Assembly: GCF_004353525.1 (NCBI RefSeq)
Contig: NZ_CP085524.1
Span: 1,064,001-1,128,000, forward strand
DNA from: Zhaonella formicivorans
GTDB lineage: Bacteria; Bacillota; DUOV01; Zhaonellaceae
Reading direction: 5' to 3'
Length of the DNA: 64,000 bases
Shown: positions 38,867 to 47,611 of the stretch, piece after piece
Numbering within the stretch: position 1 is the first letter of the stretch
Layout of the letters: each line of letters opens with the position of its first letter
Notes under the pieces: model-generated
Told to the model about the DNA's origin: nothing
The model's input: only the letters and a program-made list of their open reading frames with translations
The model's database searches: none
Position numbers and translations under genes: made by a program

Positions 38867-39394
38867 CTACTTTATTGTCCCAAAACGGTTCAAGGGCCAG
38901 AAGATCAAAACAGCCTTGCCAATTATATAGTCACGCTGCAAAGTTCCCCAAAAGCGCGAGTCCTGGCTGTTGCTTCTATTATCCCCCATCATAAAATACG
39001 CATTCTTGGGGATTGTAATCGGCCCGTAGTCGGCAAGCGGTACATTAGGGGGCAAATACTCTTCCGGCGTAGGCCTGTCGTTGATATAAAGGGTACCATC
39101 CTTTATTTCCAAAGTCTCTCCGGGAAGACCAACAACCCTCTTAATATAATCCCGTTTTGGCTCCAAAGGGTATTTGAAAACAATAACATCACCGCGCTTA
39201 GGTTCGGAAAAACGGTAAGTTATTTTATTTACGATAATGCGATCGCCAATCATCAAAGTCGGTTCCATTGAACCTGATGGAATATAAAAAGGCTGAAAAA
39301 GAAAAATTCTAATTACAAAAGCTAAAATGACTGCAATCGCTATTGATTCTAACAATTCCGCAAATGTTGAACCCCTGTTTTTTCCCTCAAACAT
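38867..39394 (-). CDS. lepB: Signal peptidase I
   Basis: Cleaves signal peptides from exported proteins at the outer face of the membrane. The 175-residue protein has one N-terminal membrane anchor (ESIAIAVILAFVIRIFLF). The catalytic Ser is in IPSGSMEPTL near residue 40 and the catalytic Lys in RDYIKRVVGLPGE near residue 85; the C-terminal box is GDNRSNSQDSRFWG. ATG follows GGAGG. Confidence 0.97.
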   Translation of the reverse strand: MFEGKNRGSTFAELLESIAIAVILAFVIRIFLFQPFYIPSGSMEPTLMIGDRIIVNKITYRFSEPKRGDVIVFKYPLEPKRDYIKRVVGLPGETLEIKDGTLYINDRPTPEEYLPPNVPLADYGPITIPKNAYFMMGDNRSNSQDSRFWGTLQRDYIIGKAVLIFWPLNRFGTIK

Positions 39395-39464
39395 CTTTCG
39401 CCTCCGGCAACAATAGAGATTAAAAAAATAAGTTAAAAGCTTAACACTACTATATAAGCCAACA

Positions 39465-39487
39465 AAGGACTAGCATAGCCAGTCCTT
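39465..39487 (-). terminator. Probable terminator after rplS
   Basis: On minus, AAGGACTGGC pairs with GCTAGTCCTT (one G-T pair) around a three-base loop 14 bases after the rplS stop. The T run is short (TTTGTT), so some read-through into lepB is likely. Confidence 0.5.
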
Positions 39488-39500
39488 CAACAACAATAAA

Positions 39501-39842
39501 CTACATTCTGTCTTTAATTCTTGCAGCTTTACCGGTTCTTTCTCTTAGGTAATAAAGTTTTGCTCTTCTAACCTTACCTCTACGCAATACCTCAATTTTA
39601 TCGATCCGTGGTGAATGCAGTGGAAAGGTTCTTTCCACTCCAACTCCATAGGATACCCTGCGTACAGTAAAGTTTTCCGTTAAGCCCCCGCCTTTTTTAG
39701 CAATAACTATTCCCTCAAAAGCCTGGATTCTTTCCTTATCACCTTCTACCACTTTAACATGTACACGGACAGTATCGCCCGGCTGGAAATCGGGAATATC
39801 GCTTTTTAACTGTTCCCGTTCAATGGCTTTGATTATTTCCAT
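39501..39842 (-). CDS. rplS: 50S ribosomal protein L19
   Basis: The 113-residue L19 contains [35 protein letters not shown] and [37 protein letters not shown], essentially the family consensus. A promoter lies about 60 bases upstream. Confidence 0.98.
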   Translation of the reverse strand: MEIIKAIEREQLKSDIPDFQPGDTVRVHVKVVEGDKERIQAFEGIVIAKKGGGLTENFTVRRVSYGVGVERTFPLHSPRIDKIEVLRRGKVRRAKLYYLRERTGKAARIKDRM

Positions 39843-39908
39843 ATCAGGTATTCCTCCTTCCGCTTATAATCTATGTAATTGCACACTCTTCCAAAAACAC
39901 TAACACTG

Positions 39909-39937
39909 ATTATAGCATACCAGACTTTTAAAAACAA
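39909..39937 (-). promoter_or_regulatory. Sigma-A type promoter of rplS
   Basis: On minus: -35 TTGTTT (39932-39937), a 17-base spacer and consensus -10 TATAAT (39909-39914) preceded by TGC. It sits between trmD and rplS, allowing separate expression of L19. Confidence 0.75.
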
Positions 39938-39982
39938 GTTTTGGCAAGAAAAATCAATTGTAGCATTAACTGCCGTAGAATG

Positions 39983-40711
39983 TTATTCTGTTTTGTTGAG
40001 CAGTTCAAGGTCTTCAGCGCTTAATTGGGCTGACTTGAGCAAATCGGGCCTTCTTTTTTTAGTCCGCAGCAAAGACTGCTGCCTACGCCAAATCGAAATT
40101 TGACGATGATTTCCGGAGAGCAGTACCTCCGGCACTTGCCAACCGCGAAATTCCCTTGGCCTGGTATACTGGGGATATTCCAGGAGTCCATCTGAAAAAG
40201 AATCCTGTTCAGCTGAAGAATAGGTTCCCAACACTCCCGGCAAAAGCCTTGCCACAGCATCAATGACTACCATTGCAGGCAATTCTCCGCCGGTCAGTAT
40301 ATAGTCTCCAATGGAAAGCTCTTCATCCACCAGATGGTCCCGTACCCTTTCATCAACCCCCTCATAATGTCCGCAGATTAAAATCAAATGATCTAGCTCT
40401 GCCAGTTCTTCGGCTTTACGTTGGCTGAAAACCTCCCCCTGGGGGCAGAGCAAAATTGTTCTGGTTTTAGCTGACGGCACGCTCCCATGAACAGCTTCCC
40501 AGGCAGCAAAAATTGGCTCCGGTTTCATCACCATTCCCACACCGCCTCCGAAAGGATAATCATCGACTCTTTTATGTTTATCCTCGGAAAAAGAGCGGAT
40601 GTCAACCGTATTAACAGTGATAATTCCTTTTTCCTGAGCTTTTTTTAAGATGCTTTCCTGCAGCGGTCCCTGAAACATGTTAGGGAAAATGGTCAGTACA
40701 TCAATGCGCAT
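39983..40711 (-). CDS. trmD: tRNA (guanine-N1-)-methyltransferase
   Basis: Makes m1G37 next to the anticodon and prevents frameshifting. The 242-residue SPOUT-fold protein has [34 protein letters not shown] and the knot segment [21 protein letters not shown] 40711 follows AGGAG by seven bases. Confidence 0.97.
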   Translation of the reverse strand: MRIDVLTIFPNMFQGPLQESILKKAQEKGIITVNTVDIRSFSEDKHKRVDDYPFGGGVGMVMKPEPIFAAWEAVHGSVPSAKTRTILLCPQGEVFSQRKAEELAELDHLILICGHYEGVDERVRDHLVDEELSIGDYILTGGELPAMVVIDAVARLLPGVLGTYSSAEQDSFSDGLLEYPQYTRPREFRGWQVPEVLLSGNHRQISIWRRQQSLLRTKKRRPDLLKSAQLSAEDLELLNKTE

Positions 40712-40721
40712 ACCGCTTCTC

Positions 40722-41237
40722 CTAATCATTTAGCCCGGGTGGAATTTCTACAATTATTCTGCCTTCCTCCAGGTTGATTTCTTTCACAAATTGTTTTAGG
40801 GCAGGTATAAGTGTTTCCTGACCATTTTCAGGGTGCCGCACATAGTAAACATCGTTGCTTCCTGTTGGTTTGATATCCTGAACGACTCCCAAAAACTCGT
40901 TGTCTACTGTTAACACGGTGAGGCCCAGCAATTGAAAAATGTAATAATGTCCTTCCGGCAAAGGCATCAGGTCCTGGGCTTTAATTTGCAACAACCCGCC
41001 TTTTAGCCGCTCGGCCTGGTTCATATTGGCAATTTCCTTAAAGCGCAAGATAATGAATTCTTTGTGGTAACGAACGTTTTCAATTGTTAGCCAGTAAAAC
41101 TCATCATTCACTTGGCAGCCGACTGTCTCCAGCCGTTCAAAACGTTCAGGAAAATCTGTCAAAGGGTAGACCCTTACCTCTCCCAAATGGCCTTGAGTTG
41201 TAGTTATTTTACCAACAGTAATGAGTTGTTCAGCCAA
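40722..41237 (-). CDS. rimM: 16S rRNA processing protein RimM
   Basis: Assists maturation of the 30S head. The 171-residue protein has an N-terminal RimM domain ([26 protein letters not shown]) and a C-terminal PRC barrel ([38 protein letters not shown]). TTG start nine bases after GGAGG. Eleven bases upstream of trmD. Confidence 0.96.
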   Translation of the reverse strand: MAEQLITVGKITTTQGHLGEVRVYPLTDFPERFERLETVGCQVNDEFYWLTIENVRYHKEFIILRFKEIANMNQAERLKGGLLQIKAQDLMPLPEGHYYIFQLLGLTVLTVDNEFLGVVQDIKPTGSNDVYYVRHPENGQETLIPALKQFVKEINLEEGRIIVEIPPGLND

Positions 41238-41295
41238 GATTTAAAACCTCCACCACGAGGAGTTGGGTCAATCAATAAGGGGCTAGGATAGCCCC

Positions 41296-41526
41296 TTACT
41301 GGATAATTTCCACTGAAACGCGTTTACCTTCTTTAATAGCTGCTGCTTTAACAACAGCACGGATAGCGCGGGCAATACGACCTTGTTTACCAATTACCTT
41401 ACCCATATCTTCGGGAGCAACTTTTAATTCCAGTACAGCGGATTTTTCCCCCTCAACAAGCTTAACTTCCACTTGGTCAGGATTATCCACCAGAGCCCTG
41501 GCAATAGTTTCTACCAGTTCCCTCAT
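41296..41526 (-). CDS. khpA: KH domain RNA-binding protein KhpA (YlqC)
   Basis: A 76-residue single-KH protein with the GxxG loop in [23 protein letters not shown]. KhpA pairs with KhpB/Jag and influences cell elongation and RNA metabolism in Firmicutes. Position between rpsP and rimM is conserved. Confidence 0.95.
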   Translation of the reverse strand: MRELVETIARALVDNPDQVEVKLVEGEKSAVLELKVAPEDMGKVIGKQGRIARAIRAVVKAAAIKEGKRVSVEIIQ

Positions 41527-41556
41527 GCTAAAACCCCCTCTAAGGCTTAAGAACTT

Positions 41557-41829
41557 TTACTTGACGTTCTTGTTTTCAGCAAACTTTTGCCATACGCCAG
41601 CTTTCTTCAGTAAAGCCTTTACTGTATCAGAAGGCTGTGCACCGCTCCCTAACCATTTTATGGCTTTTTCTTCATTAATCTCAATAACTTCTGGCTCCTG
41701 AACAGGGTTGTAGTATCCAATTTCTTCAATAAAACGACCATCCCGAGGTGAACGGGAATCCGCCACAACCAGTCTATAAAAAGGAGCTTTTTTGGCACCC
41801 ATTCTGCGTAATCTGATTTTAGTAGCCAT
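41557..41829 (-). CDS. rpsP: 30S ribosomal protein S16
   Basis: A 90-residue S16 with [39 protein letters not shown] at the N-terminus, the family signature. ATG follows AAGGAGGTG. Confidence 0.98.
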   Translation of the reverse strand: MATKIRLRRMGAKKAPFYRLVVADSRSPRDGRFIEEIGYYNPVQEPEVIEINEEKAIKWLGSGAQPSDTVKALLKKAGVWQKFAENKNVK

Positions 41830-41879
41830 TTACTTCACCTCCTTAAATTAATTGCCAACAATATGCATATTTATTCCCC

Positions 41880-43247
41880 TTATTTGAAAAAGGGAAAATT
41901 AAATCCACCTTTTTTGCTCTTTTTCTTTTGCTTTTTGACTTGGCTAGCCATGCCGCCAAACTGCCGCATTAATTTTTGGGCCTCGCTGAATTGTTTTAAA
42001 AGCCTGTTGACGCTTTGGACGCTTGTACCGCTTCCCGCGGCAATCCGGCGCTTTCTGCTGCCGTTTATTATATCGGGTTTGCGCCTTTCTTCCGGAGTCA
42101 TAGATTTAATTATAGCTTCGGTATGAACTAGCTCTTTTTCATCTACCTGCAAATTCTTGAGCTGTTTGGCGCTTCCCAACCCCGGGAGCATGCTTAACAA
42201 ATCTTCCAATGGCCCCATGGATTTCATTTGTTGTAATTGTTCCAGGAAATCTTCCAGGGTAAATTGCTGCTGCAGCAGCTTTTTTTCCATCTCCCGGGCC
42301 TTTTCTGCATCGAAACTTGCTTGCGCCTTTTCAATTAAAGTCAGGACATCACCCATGCCTAAAATTCTTGAAGCCATACGCTCCGGGTGAAATGGTTCCA
42401 GAGCATCCATTTTTTCTCCCATACCGGCAAACTTAATGGGGCATCCTGTCACCGCTTTAACAGAAAGCGCGGCTCCACCCCGGGTATCGCCGTCAAGCTT
42501 AGTCAGGATGACTCCGTCCAAACCTAACTGCACATTGAATGTTTCAGCTACATTTACTGCGTCTTGTCCTGTCATGGCATCAACTACCAGCAGGATTTCG
42601 TGGGGATGTACTTCTGACTTAATTGCTTGCAACTCAGCCATAAGCTCTTCGTTGATATGCAGCCGTCCGGCAGTATCTATAATTACTGTGTCGTTGCCGT
42701 AGCTTTTAGCATGTTCGACTGCGGCTTTTGCAATATCAACAGGGCTTTGCTTATCCCCCATGGTAAATACAGGTATGTTTAATTGCTGACCAAGTACCTG
42801 TAATTGTTTGATAGCCGCAGGACGGTAAATGTCTCCTGCAACCAGCAGCGGTCTTTTGCCCTGCTTGCGCAGCAAATTAGCCAACTTACCGCAGGTGGTA
42901 GTTTTCCCGGCACCTTGCAAGCCAACAAGCATGATGACGGTAGGAGGCCTGCCGGCAACAGTCAGCCTGCTTTGAGTTCCTCCCATTAACTGCGTTAGCT
43001 CATCATTGACAATTTTGATCACTTGCTGCGCCGGCGTTAAACTTTGCAGCACCTCTTGGCCCACAGCCCTTTCTTTAACTCGGGCTATGAAATCCTTGAC
43101 CACCTTAAAATTAACATCAGCCTCCAAAAGAGCTAATCGTACTTCACGCATTGCCTCGTTGACGTCATTTTCGGAAAGTTTTCCTTTACCTTTTAGTTTT
43201 TTAAAAGTATCCTGGAGTTTTTCCGCTAAGCTGGAAAAGGCGGACAT
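41880..43247 (-). CDS. ffh: Signal recognition particle protein Ffh
   Basis: GTPase that binds signal peptides and SRP RNA. The 455-residue protein has an N domain (1-90), a G domain with [15 protein letters not shown] near residue 105, [13 protein letters not shown] and [14 protein letters not shown], and a methionine-rich M domain with the SRP-RNA motif [18 protein letters not shown]. It ends in a lysine-rich tail. Together with ylxM, ftsY and lepB it makes up the secretion set of this window. Confidence 0.98.
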   Translation of the reverse strand: MSAFSSLAEKLQDTFKKLKGKGKLSENDVNEAMREVRLALLEADVNFKVVKDFIARVKERAVGQEVLQSLTPAQQVIKIVNDELTQLMGGTQSRLTVAGRPPTVIMLVGLQGAGKTTTCGKLANLLRKQGKRPLLVAGDIYRPAAIKQLQVLGQQLNIPVFTMGDKQSPVDIAKAAVEHAKSYGNDTVIIDTAGRLHINEELMAELQAIKSEVHPHEILLVVDAMTGQDAVNVAETFNVQLGLDGVILTKLDGDTRGGAALSVKAVTGCPIKFAGMGEKMDALEPFHPERMASRILGMGDVLTLIEKAQASFDAEKAREMEKKLLQQQFTLEDFLEQLQQMKSMGPLEDLLSMLPGLGSAKQLKNLQVDEKELVHTEAIIKSMTPEERRKPDIINGSRKRRIAAGSGTSVQSVNRLLKQFSEAQKLMRQFGGMASQVKKQKKKSKKGGFNFPFFK

Positions 43248-43265
43248 TCTAACCCTCCTAGTTTG

Positions 43266-43613
43266 TTACTCCTCAGCAAATGATAAGAGCTGTTGCATTA
43301 GTTCTTTTGCTTCTGTAATTTTACATGGATCTTTTCCGGCTGCTTCCAAAAGCACTATTGCCTTTTGAATAATTTCTTTTTCCTGTAGGTGCTTTTTTAA
43401 AATCCCCAACCTCTGTTCATATTCCTCGAGGGTGGTTTCTGCCCGCCGGATAATATCATGTACAGCCTGCCTGCTTATGCCGTACTCTTCTGCTATTTCC
43501 CCCAGGGATAAATCCTGATTGTAATATAATTCAATTATTTTTTGCTGCTTGGGAGTTAAGAGTTTACCGTAAAAATCATACAACCATGCCACACGGGCAA
43601 TCTTTGGCAGCAT
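43266..43613 (-). CDS. ylxM: SRP-associated helix-turn-helix protein YlxM
   Basis: A 115-residue protein with a sigma-70 region-4-like helix-turn-helix: LTPKQQKIIELYYNQDLSLGEIAEEYGISRQAVHDIIRRAE. YlxM binds SRP in Streptococcus and modulates its GTPase. First gene of the ylxM-ffh-rpsP run, with a near-consensus promoter upstream. Confidence 0.93.
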   Translation of the reverse strand: MLPKIARVAWLYDFYGKLLTPKQQKIIELYYNQDLSLGEIAEEYGISRQAVHDIIRRAETTLEEYEQRLGILKKHLQEKEIIQKAIVLLEAAGKDPCKITEAKELMQQLLSFAEE

Positions 43614-43625
43614 AAATTTCTGCTC

Positions 43626-43651
43626 CTTGTAAAGTAATTTTCCTTTACAAG
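43626..43651 (-). promoter_or_regulatory. Hairpin beside the ylxM ribosome-binding site
   Basis: Perfect nine-bp inverted repeat CTTGTAAAG / CTTTACAAG with an eight-base loop in the ylxM leader. The downstream arm runs into the AAGGAG ribosome site, so folding could limit initiation. Confidence 0.5.
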
Positions 43652-43656
43652 ATTAA

Positions 43657-43685
43657 ATATTACCTTATAAGGTATCCCGTGTCAA
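43657..43685 (-). promoter_or_regulatory. Promoter of ylxM-ffh with embedded palindrome
   Basis: On minus: -35 TTGACA (43680-43685), a 17-base spacer and -10 TAATAT (43657-43662). A perfect 14-base palindrome, TACCTTATAAGGTA, fills the spacer and touches the -10, a typical place for a repressor. Confidence 0.8.
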
Positions 43686-43717
43686 GAACGCATTGCTGCA
43701 GTTATAGTTATTCTCAG

Positions 43718-43741
43718 AAAAAAAAACAGCCTTCCGGCTGT
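43718..43741 (-). terminator. Terminator hairpin on the left flank of element copy 2
   Basis: ACAGCC and GGCTGT (43726-43731 and 43736-43741) form a six-bp stem; on minus it is followed by nine T. It is probably the original mtaD terminator. A near copy of the hairpin stands at 44012-44026 on the other side of the inserted element. Confidence 0.8.
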
Positions 43742-44011
43742 CCAGACCGTCGACAAACTATTATTAGCACTCTAAAAATTGTAACCCTCTTGTACCGCTG
43801 CTCCGGGCTGACTTTGCCAAGAGCGCTGCCCTGCTCAGAGTTTAACTTCCAGCGGCACGCGGTGACGCGACGTACTATAGCTTCACCGCTCTCGCGGCGT
43901 CCGTGCCGCTCGTCCGCTTCCAGTCAAACTCTCCGCAGAGCGCTCTATGGCTTGTCATATGTCGCAGCTACAGACAAAGAGTTACAATTTTTGCATTTTT
44001 CTACAAGCTGA
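43742..44011 (-). mobile_element. MITE-like hairpin element, copy 2
   Basis: A 270-base non-coding element in opposite orientation to copy 1. The body (43774-43992) has terminal inverted repeats AAAAATTGTAAC (43774-43785) and GTTACAATTTTT (43981-43992). Inner arms also pair, for example GCCAAGAGCGCT near 43816 with AGCGCTCTATGGC near 43939 (one bulged base), giving one long imperfect hairpin. It shares a 37-base identical block with copy 1 (43936-43972) and a 20-base block (43749-43768). The ends on minus read TTCAGCTTG and GGTCTGGA. Together with its flanks it occupies the whole gap between ylxM and mtaD apart from the ylxM promoter. No ORF of credible coding character. Confidence 0.75.
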
Positions 44012-44026
44012 ACAGCCTATCGGCTG
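44012..44026. repeat. Right-flank hairpin of element copy 2
   Basis: CAGCC and GGCTG around TATC; over the 14-base hairpin it matches the left-flank hairpin at 12 positions. Interpreted as the other half of a target duplication. It is five bases past the mtaD stop codon on minus. Confidence 0.65.
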
Positions 44027-44031
44027 CCGTC

Positions 44032-45345
44032 TTACGCTCCGCTGATTCTCTCTGCCCGCTCTTGTACTTGTTTGCAGATTTCCCTTACATCAAATCCTAC
44101 CGGCTTACCGGAACGCACCAAAATATTGCCATCAACTATCACCGTATCTATGTCGGAGGACTGGGCCGAATATACTAGATGTGCTAATACATCATGCCGC
44201 GGGTAGAGATGAGGTTTGTCGAAATTGAATAAAATCACATCTGCCAGCATCCCCGGTTTTAGCATTCCTACTTTATCCTGCATGCCTAGAGCAGCAGCGC
44301 CGTTCTTTGTTGCCATTTCCAATGCTTGGTAGGAAGTAACCGTCGTGGGATCCATGGTATGGACTTTATGGAGCAGAGCAGCCGCACGCATTTCTTCCAG
44401 CATATCCAGGTTATTATTGCTCGAGGCACCATCGGTTCCCAGGGCTACCGGTATACCCGCGCAAAGCATGGCAGGCACGGGAGCTATGCCGCTGGCAAGT
44501 TTCATATTGCTTTCGGGGTTGTGGGCAACGCCCACACCTTTGTTTTTAAGAATTGCAATGTCACCCTCTGTGACATGAACACAATGAGCAGCCAAAGTGG
44601 GAAAACCGAAAATCCCCACCTCATCCAAGAGCTGCACAGGACTCTTACCGTATTGTTTATTAATCTGGGCAACTTCTACCGCTGTTTCTGCCACGTGAAT
44701 ATGAATTCCCACATCGTATTTTTCCGCCAGAGCCATAACCTTTTCCAAATAAGTCGGAGGACAAGTGTAGGGCGCATGAGGTCCTAACATCGTAGTAATC
44801 CTTCCGTTGGCTCTGTCTTGCCAGCTTTCCACAAATCTCTGGCTTTCTTCCAGAGCAAGTTCCGCATTTTCACCTATGCCGATCATTCCCCGGGATAAAC
44901 AGGCACGGATACCGCTTTCCTCCACCGCTTTGGCCACATCATCCATAAAAAAATACATATCAGCAAAAGTTGTAGTCCCGGATAAAAGCATTTCCAAGAT
45001 GCAGAGTTTGCTGCCCCAGTATACGTCTTCGCCTGTTAGTTTGGCTTCCAGCGGCCAAATTTTATCCTGGAGCCACTGCATAAGTGGCAAATCGTCAGCA
45101 AAGCTTCTGAGCAACGTCATGGCAGCATGGGTGTGGGCATTGATAAACCCCGGCAGAGCAACCATATTGCTGCCATCGATAATTACCTCAGCCGGCCAGT
45201 TTGGGTCGACACTGCCAACAGGCCCCACCGTTTTCAATAGATTACCTTCAATGGCAATTTCCCCTGTATAGTACAAATCACCGGGTTCATCCAAGCTTTT
45301 CACCATTGGTACTAGTGTGCAATTTTTAATCAGGATCCTGCTCAT
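44032..45345 (-). CDS. mtaD: 5-methylthioadenosine/S-adenosylhomocysteine deaminase
   Basis: Amidohydrolase that deaminates SAH, MTA or related adenosyl compounds, part of SAM by-product recycling. The 437-residue protein has the metal pair HTH in GFINAHTHAAMTLLRS (residues about 66-68), then HIHVAET, AAHCVHVTEGD and the catalytic Asp in LGTDGASSNNNLDM. Lies alone between ftsY and the ylxM operon, its usual location being variable. Exact substrate preference cannot be read from the sequence. Confidence 0.93.
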   Translation of the reverse strand: MSRILIKNCTLVPMVKSLDEPGDLYYTGEIAIEGNLLKTVGPVGSVDPNWPAEVIIDGSNMVALPGFINAHTHAAMTLLRSFADDLPLMQWLQDKIWPLEAKLTGEDVYWGSKLCILEMLLSGTTTFADMYFFMDDVAKAVEESGIRACLSRGMIGIGENAELALEESQRFVESWQDRANGRITTMLGPHAPYTCPPTYLEKVMALAEKYDVGIHIHVAETAVEVAQINKQYGKSPVQLLDEVGIFGFPTLAAHCVHVTEGDIAILKNKGVGVAHNPESNMKLASGIAPVPAMLCAGIPVALGTDGASSNNNLDMLEEMRAAALLHKVHTMDPTTVTSYQALEMATKNGAAALGMQDKVGMLKPGMLADVILFNFDKPHLYPRHDVLAHLVYSAQSSDIDTVIVDGNILVRSGKPVGFDVREICKQVQERAERISGA

Positions 45346-45437
45346 TTTTCTTCCCCCTGTTCAAAATTTTAAATATGCTTGTTAGCTCCGCTCCAGTTTT
45401 TCTGCCGGTCTCCTATCCTTCGCTTGCTCAGTACTTT

Positions 45438-46349
45438 TCACGCGAAAAGCGCTTCCACAAACTCGTGGGAATTGAAATCTTTTAAGTCATCAATTTTCTC
45501 ACCTATGCCCACTAATTTTACCGGGATATCCAACTGCGAGGAAACCGCAATAATGACGCCACCCTTAGCCGTACCGTCAAGTTTTGTTAAAGCGATAGCT
45601 GTAACCCCTGTGGCTTCTCCAAATAATTTTGCCTGGGCTACAGCATTTTGACCAGTGGTTGCATCCAGTACCAACAGAACTTCGTGAGGCGCTCCAGGTA
45701 ATTCCCTTTCTATAACTCTTCGAACCTTGCGAACTTCTTCCATTAAGTTCACTTTGTTATGCAGCCTGCCGGCCGTATCAATTAATACCACATCCACCTG
45801 TCGTGATTTGGCAGCTTGTATTCCATCAAAAGCCACAGCTGCTGGATCCGCCCCTTCTTGATGTTTAATCAACTCCGCGCCGACGCGGTTAGCCCATATT
45901 TCCAGCTGATCAATGGCTGCAGCTCGGAAAGTGTCACCCGCTACCAGCAGTACCTTTTTACCTTCCTGCTTCAGTTTATACGCTAATTTTCCAATAGTAG
46001 TTGTTTTGCCAACCCCATTTACCCCAACTACCATAATGACTGCCGGGCCTGGAGCGGGTAAGTTTAATGGCTCGCTATTCGAACCAAGCATGGCAGCAAT
46101 TTCTTCTTTTAAAATCGCCTTCACTGCATCGGGAGTTTCAGCCTTATGTATTCTAGCTTTTTCCCGCAAATTATCCACTAATTTTATGGCTCCTTGGACG
46201 CCTACATCAGCTTGGATCAGCAGGGCTTCAAGCTCTTCATAAAAATCCTCATCCAACTTTTTATAGCCTGTTACCAGTTCGGTAACTTTATCAACAAGCC
46301 CTTGCCTGGTTTTAGCCAGTCCTTCTTTCAAACGGTCAATAAGTCCCAT
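45438..46349 (-). CDS. ftsY: Signal recognition particle receptor FtsY
   Basis: Docks ribosome-SRP complexes at the membrane. The 303-residue protein lacks the long acidic domain of E. coli FtsY, as in other Firmicutes. It shows GVNGVGKTTTIGKLAYKL near residue 105, DTAGRLHNKVNLMEEL-type G3 and TKLDGTAKGGVII. ATG 46349 follows GGGAGGT by seven bases. Confidence 0.97.
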   Translation of the reverse strand: MGLIDRLKEGLAKTRQGLVDKVTELVTGYKKLDEDFYEELEALLIQADVGVQGAIKLVDNLREKARIHKAETPDAVKAILKEEIAAMLGSNSEPLNLPAPGPAVIMVVGVNGVGKTTTIGKLAYKLKQEGKKVLLVAGDTFRAAAIDQLEIWANRVGAELIKHQEGADPAAVAFDGIQAAKSRQVDVVLIDTAGRLHNKVNLMEEVRKVRRVIERELPGAPHEVLLVLDATTGQNAVAQAKLFGEATGVTAIALTKLDGTAKGGVIIAVSSQLDIPVKLVGIGEKIDDLKDFNSHEFVEALFA

Positions 46350-46376
46350 TAAACATACCTCCCATACAACAGCAAA

Positions 46377-46398
46377 GGTTAAGGATAGAACCTTAACC
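46377..46398 (-). terminator. Inverted repeat between the JAMM-like gene and ftsY
   Basis: GGTTAAGG / CCTTAACC, eight perfect base pairs, loop of six, 24 bases after the JAMM-like stop on minus. It has only a short T tract (TTTGC), so it is a weak terminator or an RNA processing site. Confidence 0.45.
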
Positions 46399-46422
46399 CC
46401 ATGCAATATTTTACCACAGCTG

Positions 46423-47559
46423 TTATCTTATCTCAATTGTTTTGCATAAACCTGTATAATCCTGAGCAATACCAAATTTTCTATTGCGGATCTGCGCCTC
46501 TTCTTCAGGGGTCTTGGCAGTAAAAAACTGGAGATTCAAAATTTCGTCCTCGTCTGCCAGTTCAAAAAGTTGATCAGTAACTTCTATTACGGTGGCTCCC
46601 TGGATAGAGCCATCCTTATCATGCCCGATAGCAATGATTGGCCTGCCCCATGTGCCGGGACCGGCATGGGCATCCCCAATGTGCATCACACCGGTGCCAC
46701 CCGGGTGAGTGTGAACTATCACTGCATTCTCCGGGACAAACTCGCTATAAATAGTTTTTAATGATTTCCCACTGATGTCTACACCGCTTGAGGCCAGCAA
46801 TCTTGCAGGAACATAGCCAATGCCCCCATGAACTATTTTCCCATGAGGCAAAACTGTGCCATCCTCGGTGAGCAGCCCCAGCATTGCCACTTCCCTACCT
46901 TGACCGATTTCCATCGATTCAGCCACCAATGCATCAGCCAATTCTTTGCTGAGGGATTGAACTTTTAAGCGAGGCAAAGTCCAATCTTTTTTTGCCAAAT
47001 TGCCGTTCACCGGAGGAGCCTCCGGTAAATCAACCACCTCCAGCGAGCGCCCCACTTCCAGGTAGCGCAACCCCAGCTCATTATTCTGGCGCAGGATTTC
47101 TTTTTCCTCTTCCATGGTTCTGGTCGTAAGGGTAGCTAAATTTAATTCTTCCGCATGGGTAGCTAAATTAAAATACCCTGCTTCCGGAAAGATAATGCCT
47201 ACTCCCGCCAGGCCTTGGTTTTTGACCCCAATATTGACAATAGGCATGTTAAAAAAGTCTACCCCGGACACCTCGGTAATTAATCCGGTTTTTCCTGGTC
47301 GTGTACTTATAAACACAGTGTTTGCCGGAAGCTGCTCCAGGCATTCCAGCAAGGAATTGTGTTTAATATCCACCAGTTTGGAGAGTAAAATCCTTAACGG
47401 AATACCGCTTAAGCCGCCGTCAACCATTTCAGAGCAAGCGGAAATATATCCCTGTTCATCGACAAAGCCAAAGCAGCCTACATTTCGCCCTTGGCTGAGC
47501 TCGCTTGTCCGTTTTACCATGGAGTCTACAATATACCTGGCTATACCCTTAATCCGCAT
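46423..47559 (-). CDS. Two-domain JAMM-like metallopeptidase-related protein
   Basis: A 378-residue protein with two homologous halves (about 8-125 and 205-330). The C-terminal half has the residues of a JAMM/MPN+ metal site: Glu223 in GREVAMLGLLTEDG, then VIVHTHPGGTGVMHIGD with His283, His285 and Asp296. In the N-terminal half the equivalents are Asn26 (GRNVGCFGF) and STRPGKTG at residues 85-92, so the metal ligands are lost. No signal peptide or membrane segment is seen. I do not recognise a named family. The assignment rests on motif spacing and the internal repeat. It sits between smc and ftsY, 52 bases after the smc stop. A peptidase or deubiquitinase-like activity is only a possibility. 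Confidence 0.6.
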   Translation of the reverse strand: MRIKGIARYIVDSMVKRTSELSQGRNVGCFGFVDEQGYISACSEMVDGGLSGIPLRILLSKLVDIKHNSLLECLEQLPANTVFISTRPGKTGLITEVSGVDFFNMPIVNIGVKNQGLAGVGIIFPEAGYFNLATHAEELNLATLTTRTMEEEKEILRQNNELGLRYLEVGRSLEVVDLPEAPPVNGNLAKKDWTLPRLKVQSLSKELADALVAESMEIGQGREVAMLGLLTEDGTVLPHGKIVHGGIGYVPARLLASSGVDISGKSLKTIYSEFVPENAVIVHTHPGGTGVMHIGDAHAGPGTWGRPIIAIGHDKDGSIQGATVIEVTDQLFELADEDEILNLQFFTAKTPEEEAQIRNRKFGIAQDYTGLCKTIEIR

Positions 47560-47611
47560 CTTTTCTCCTCCTGCAACACGTTTAACATATTTTGCCCTGG
47601 TACTGTGCTAC

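Noticed and set aside
43614-44031. tRNA, riboswitch or CRISPR in the ylxM-mtaD gap
   Set aside because: The pairing is explained by the long element hairpin; no cloverleaf, ligand core or regularly spaced repeats are present. None were found elsewhere in the window either.
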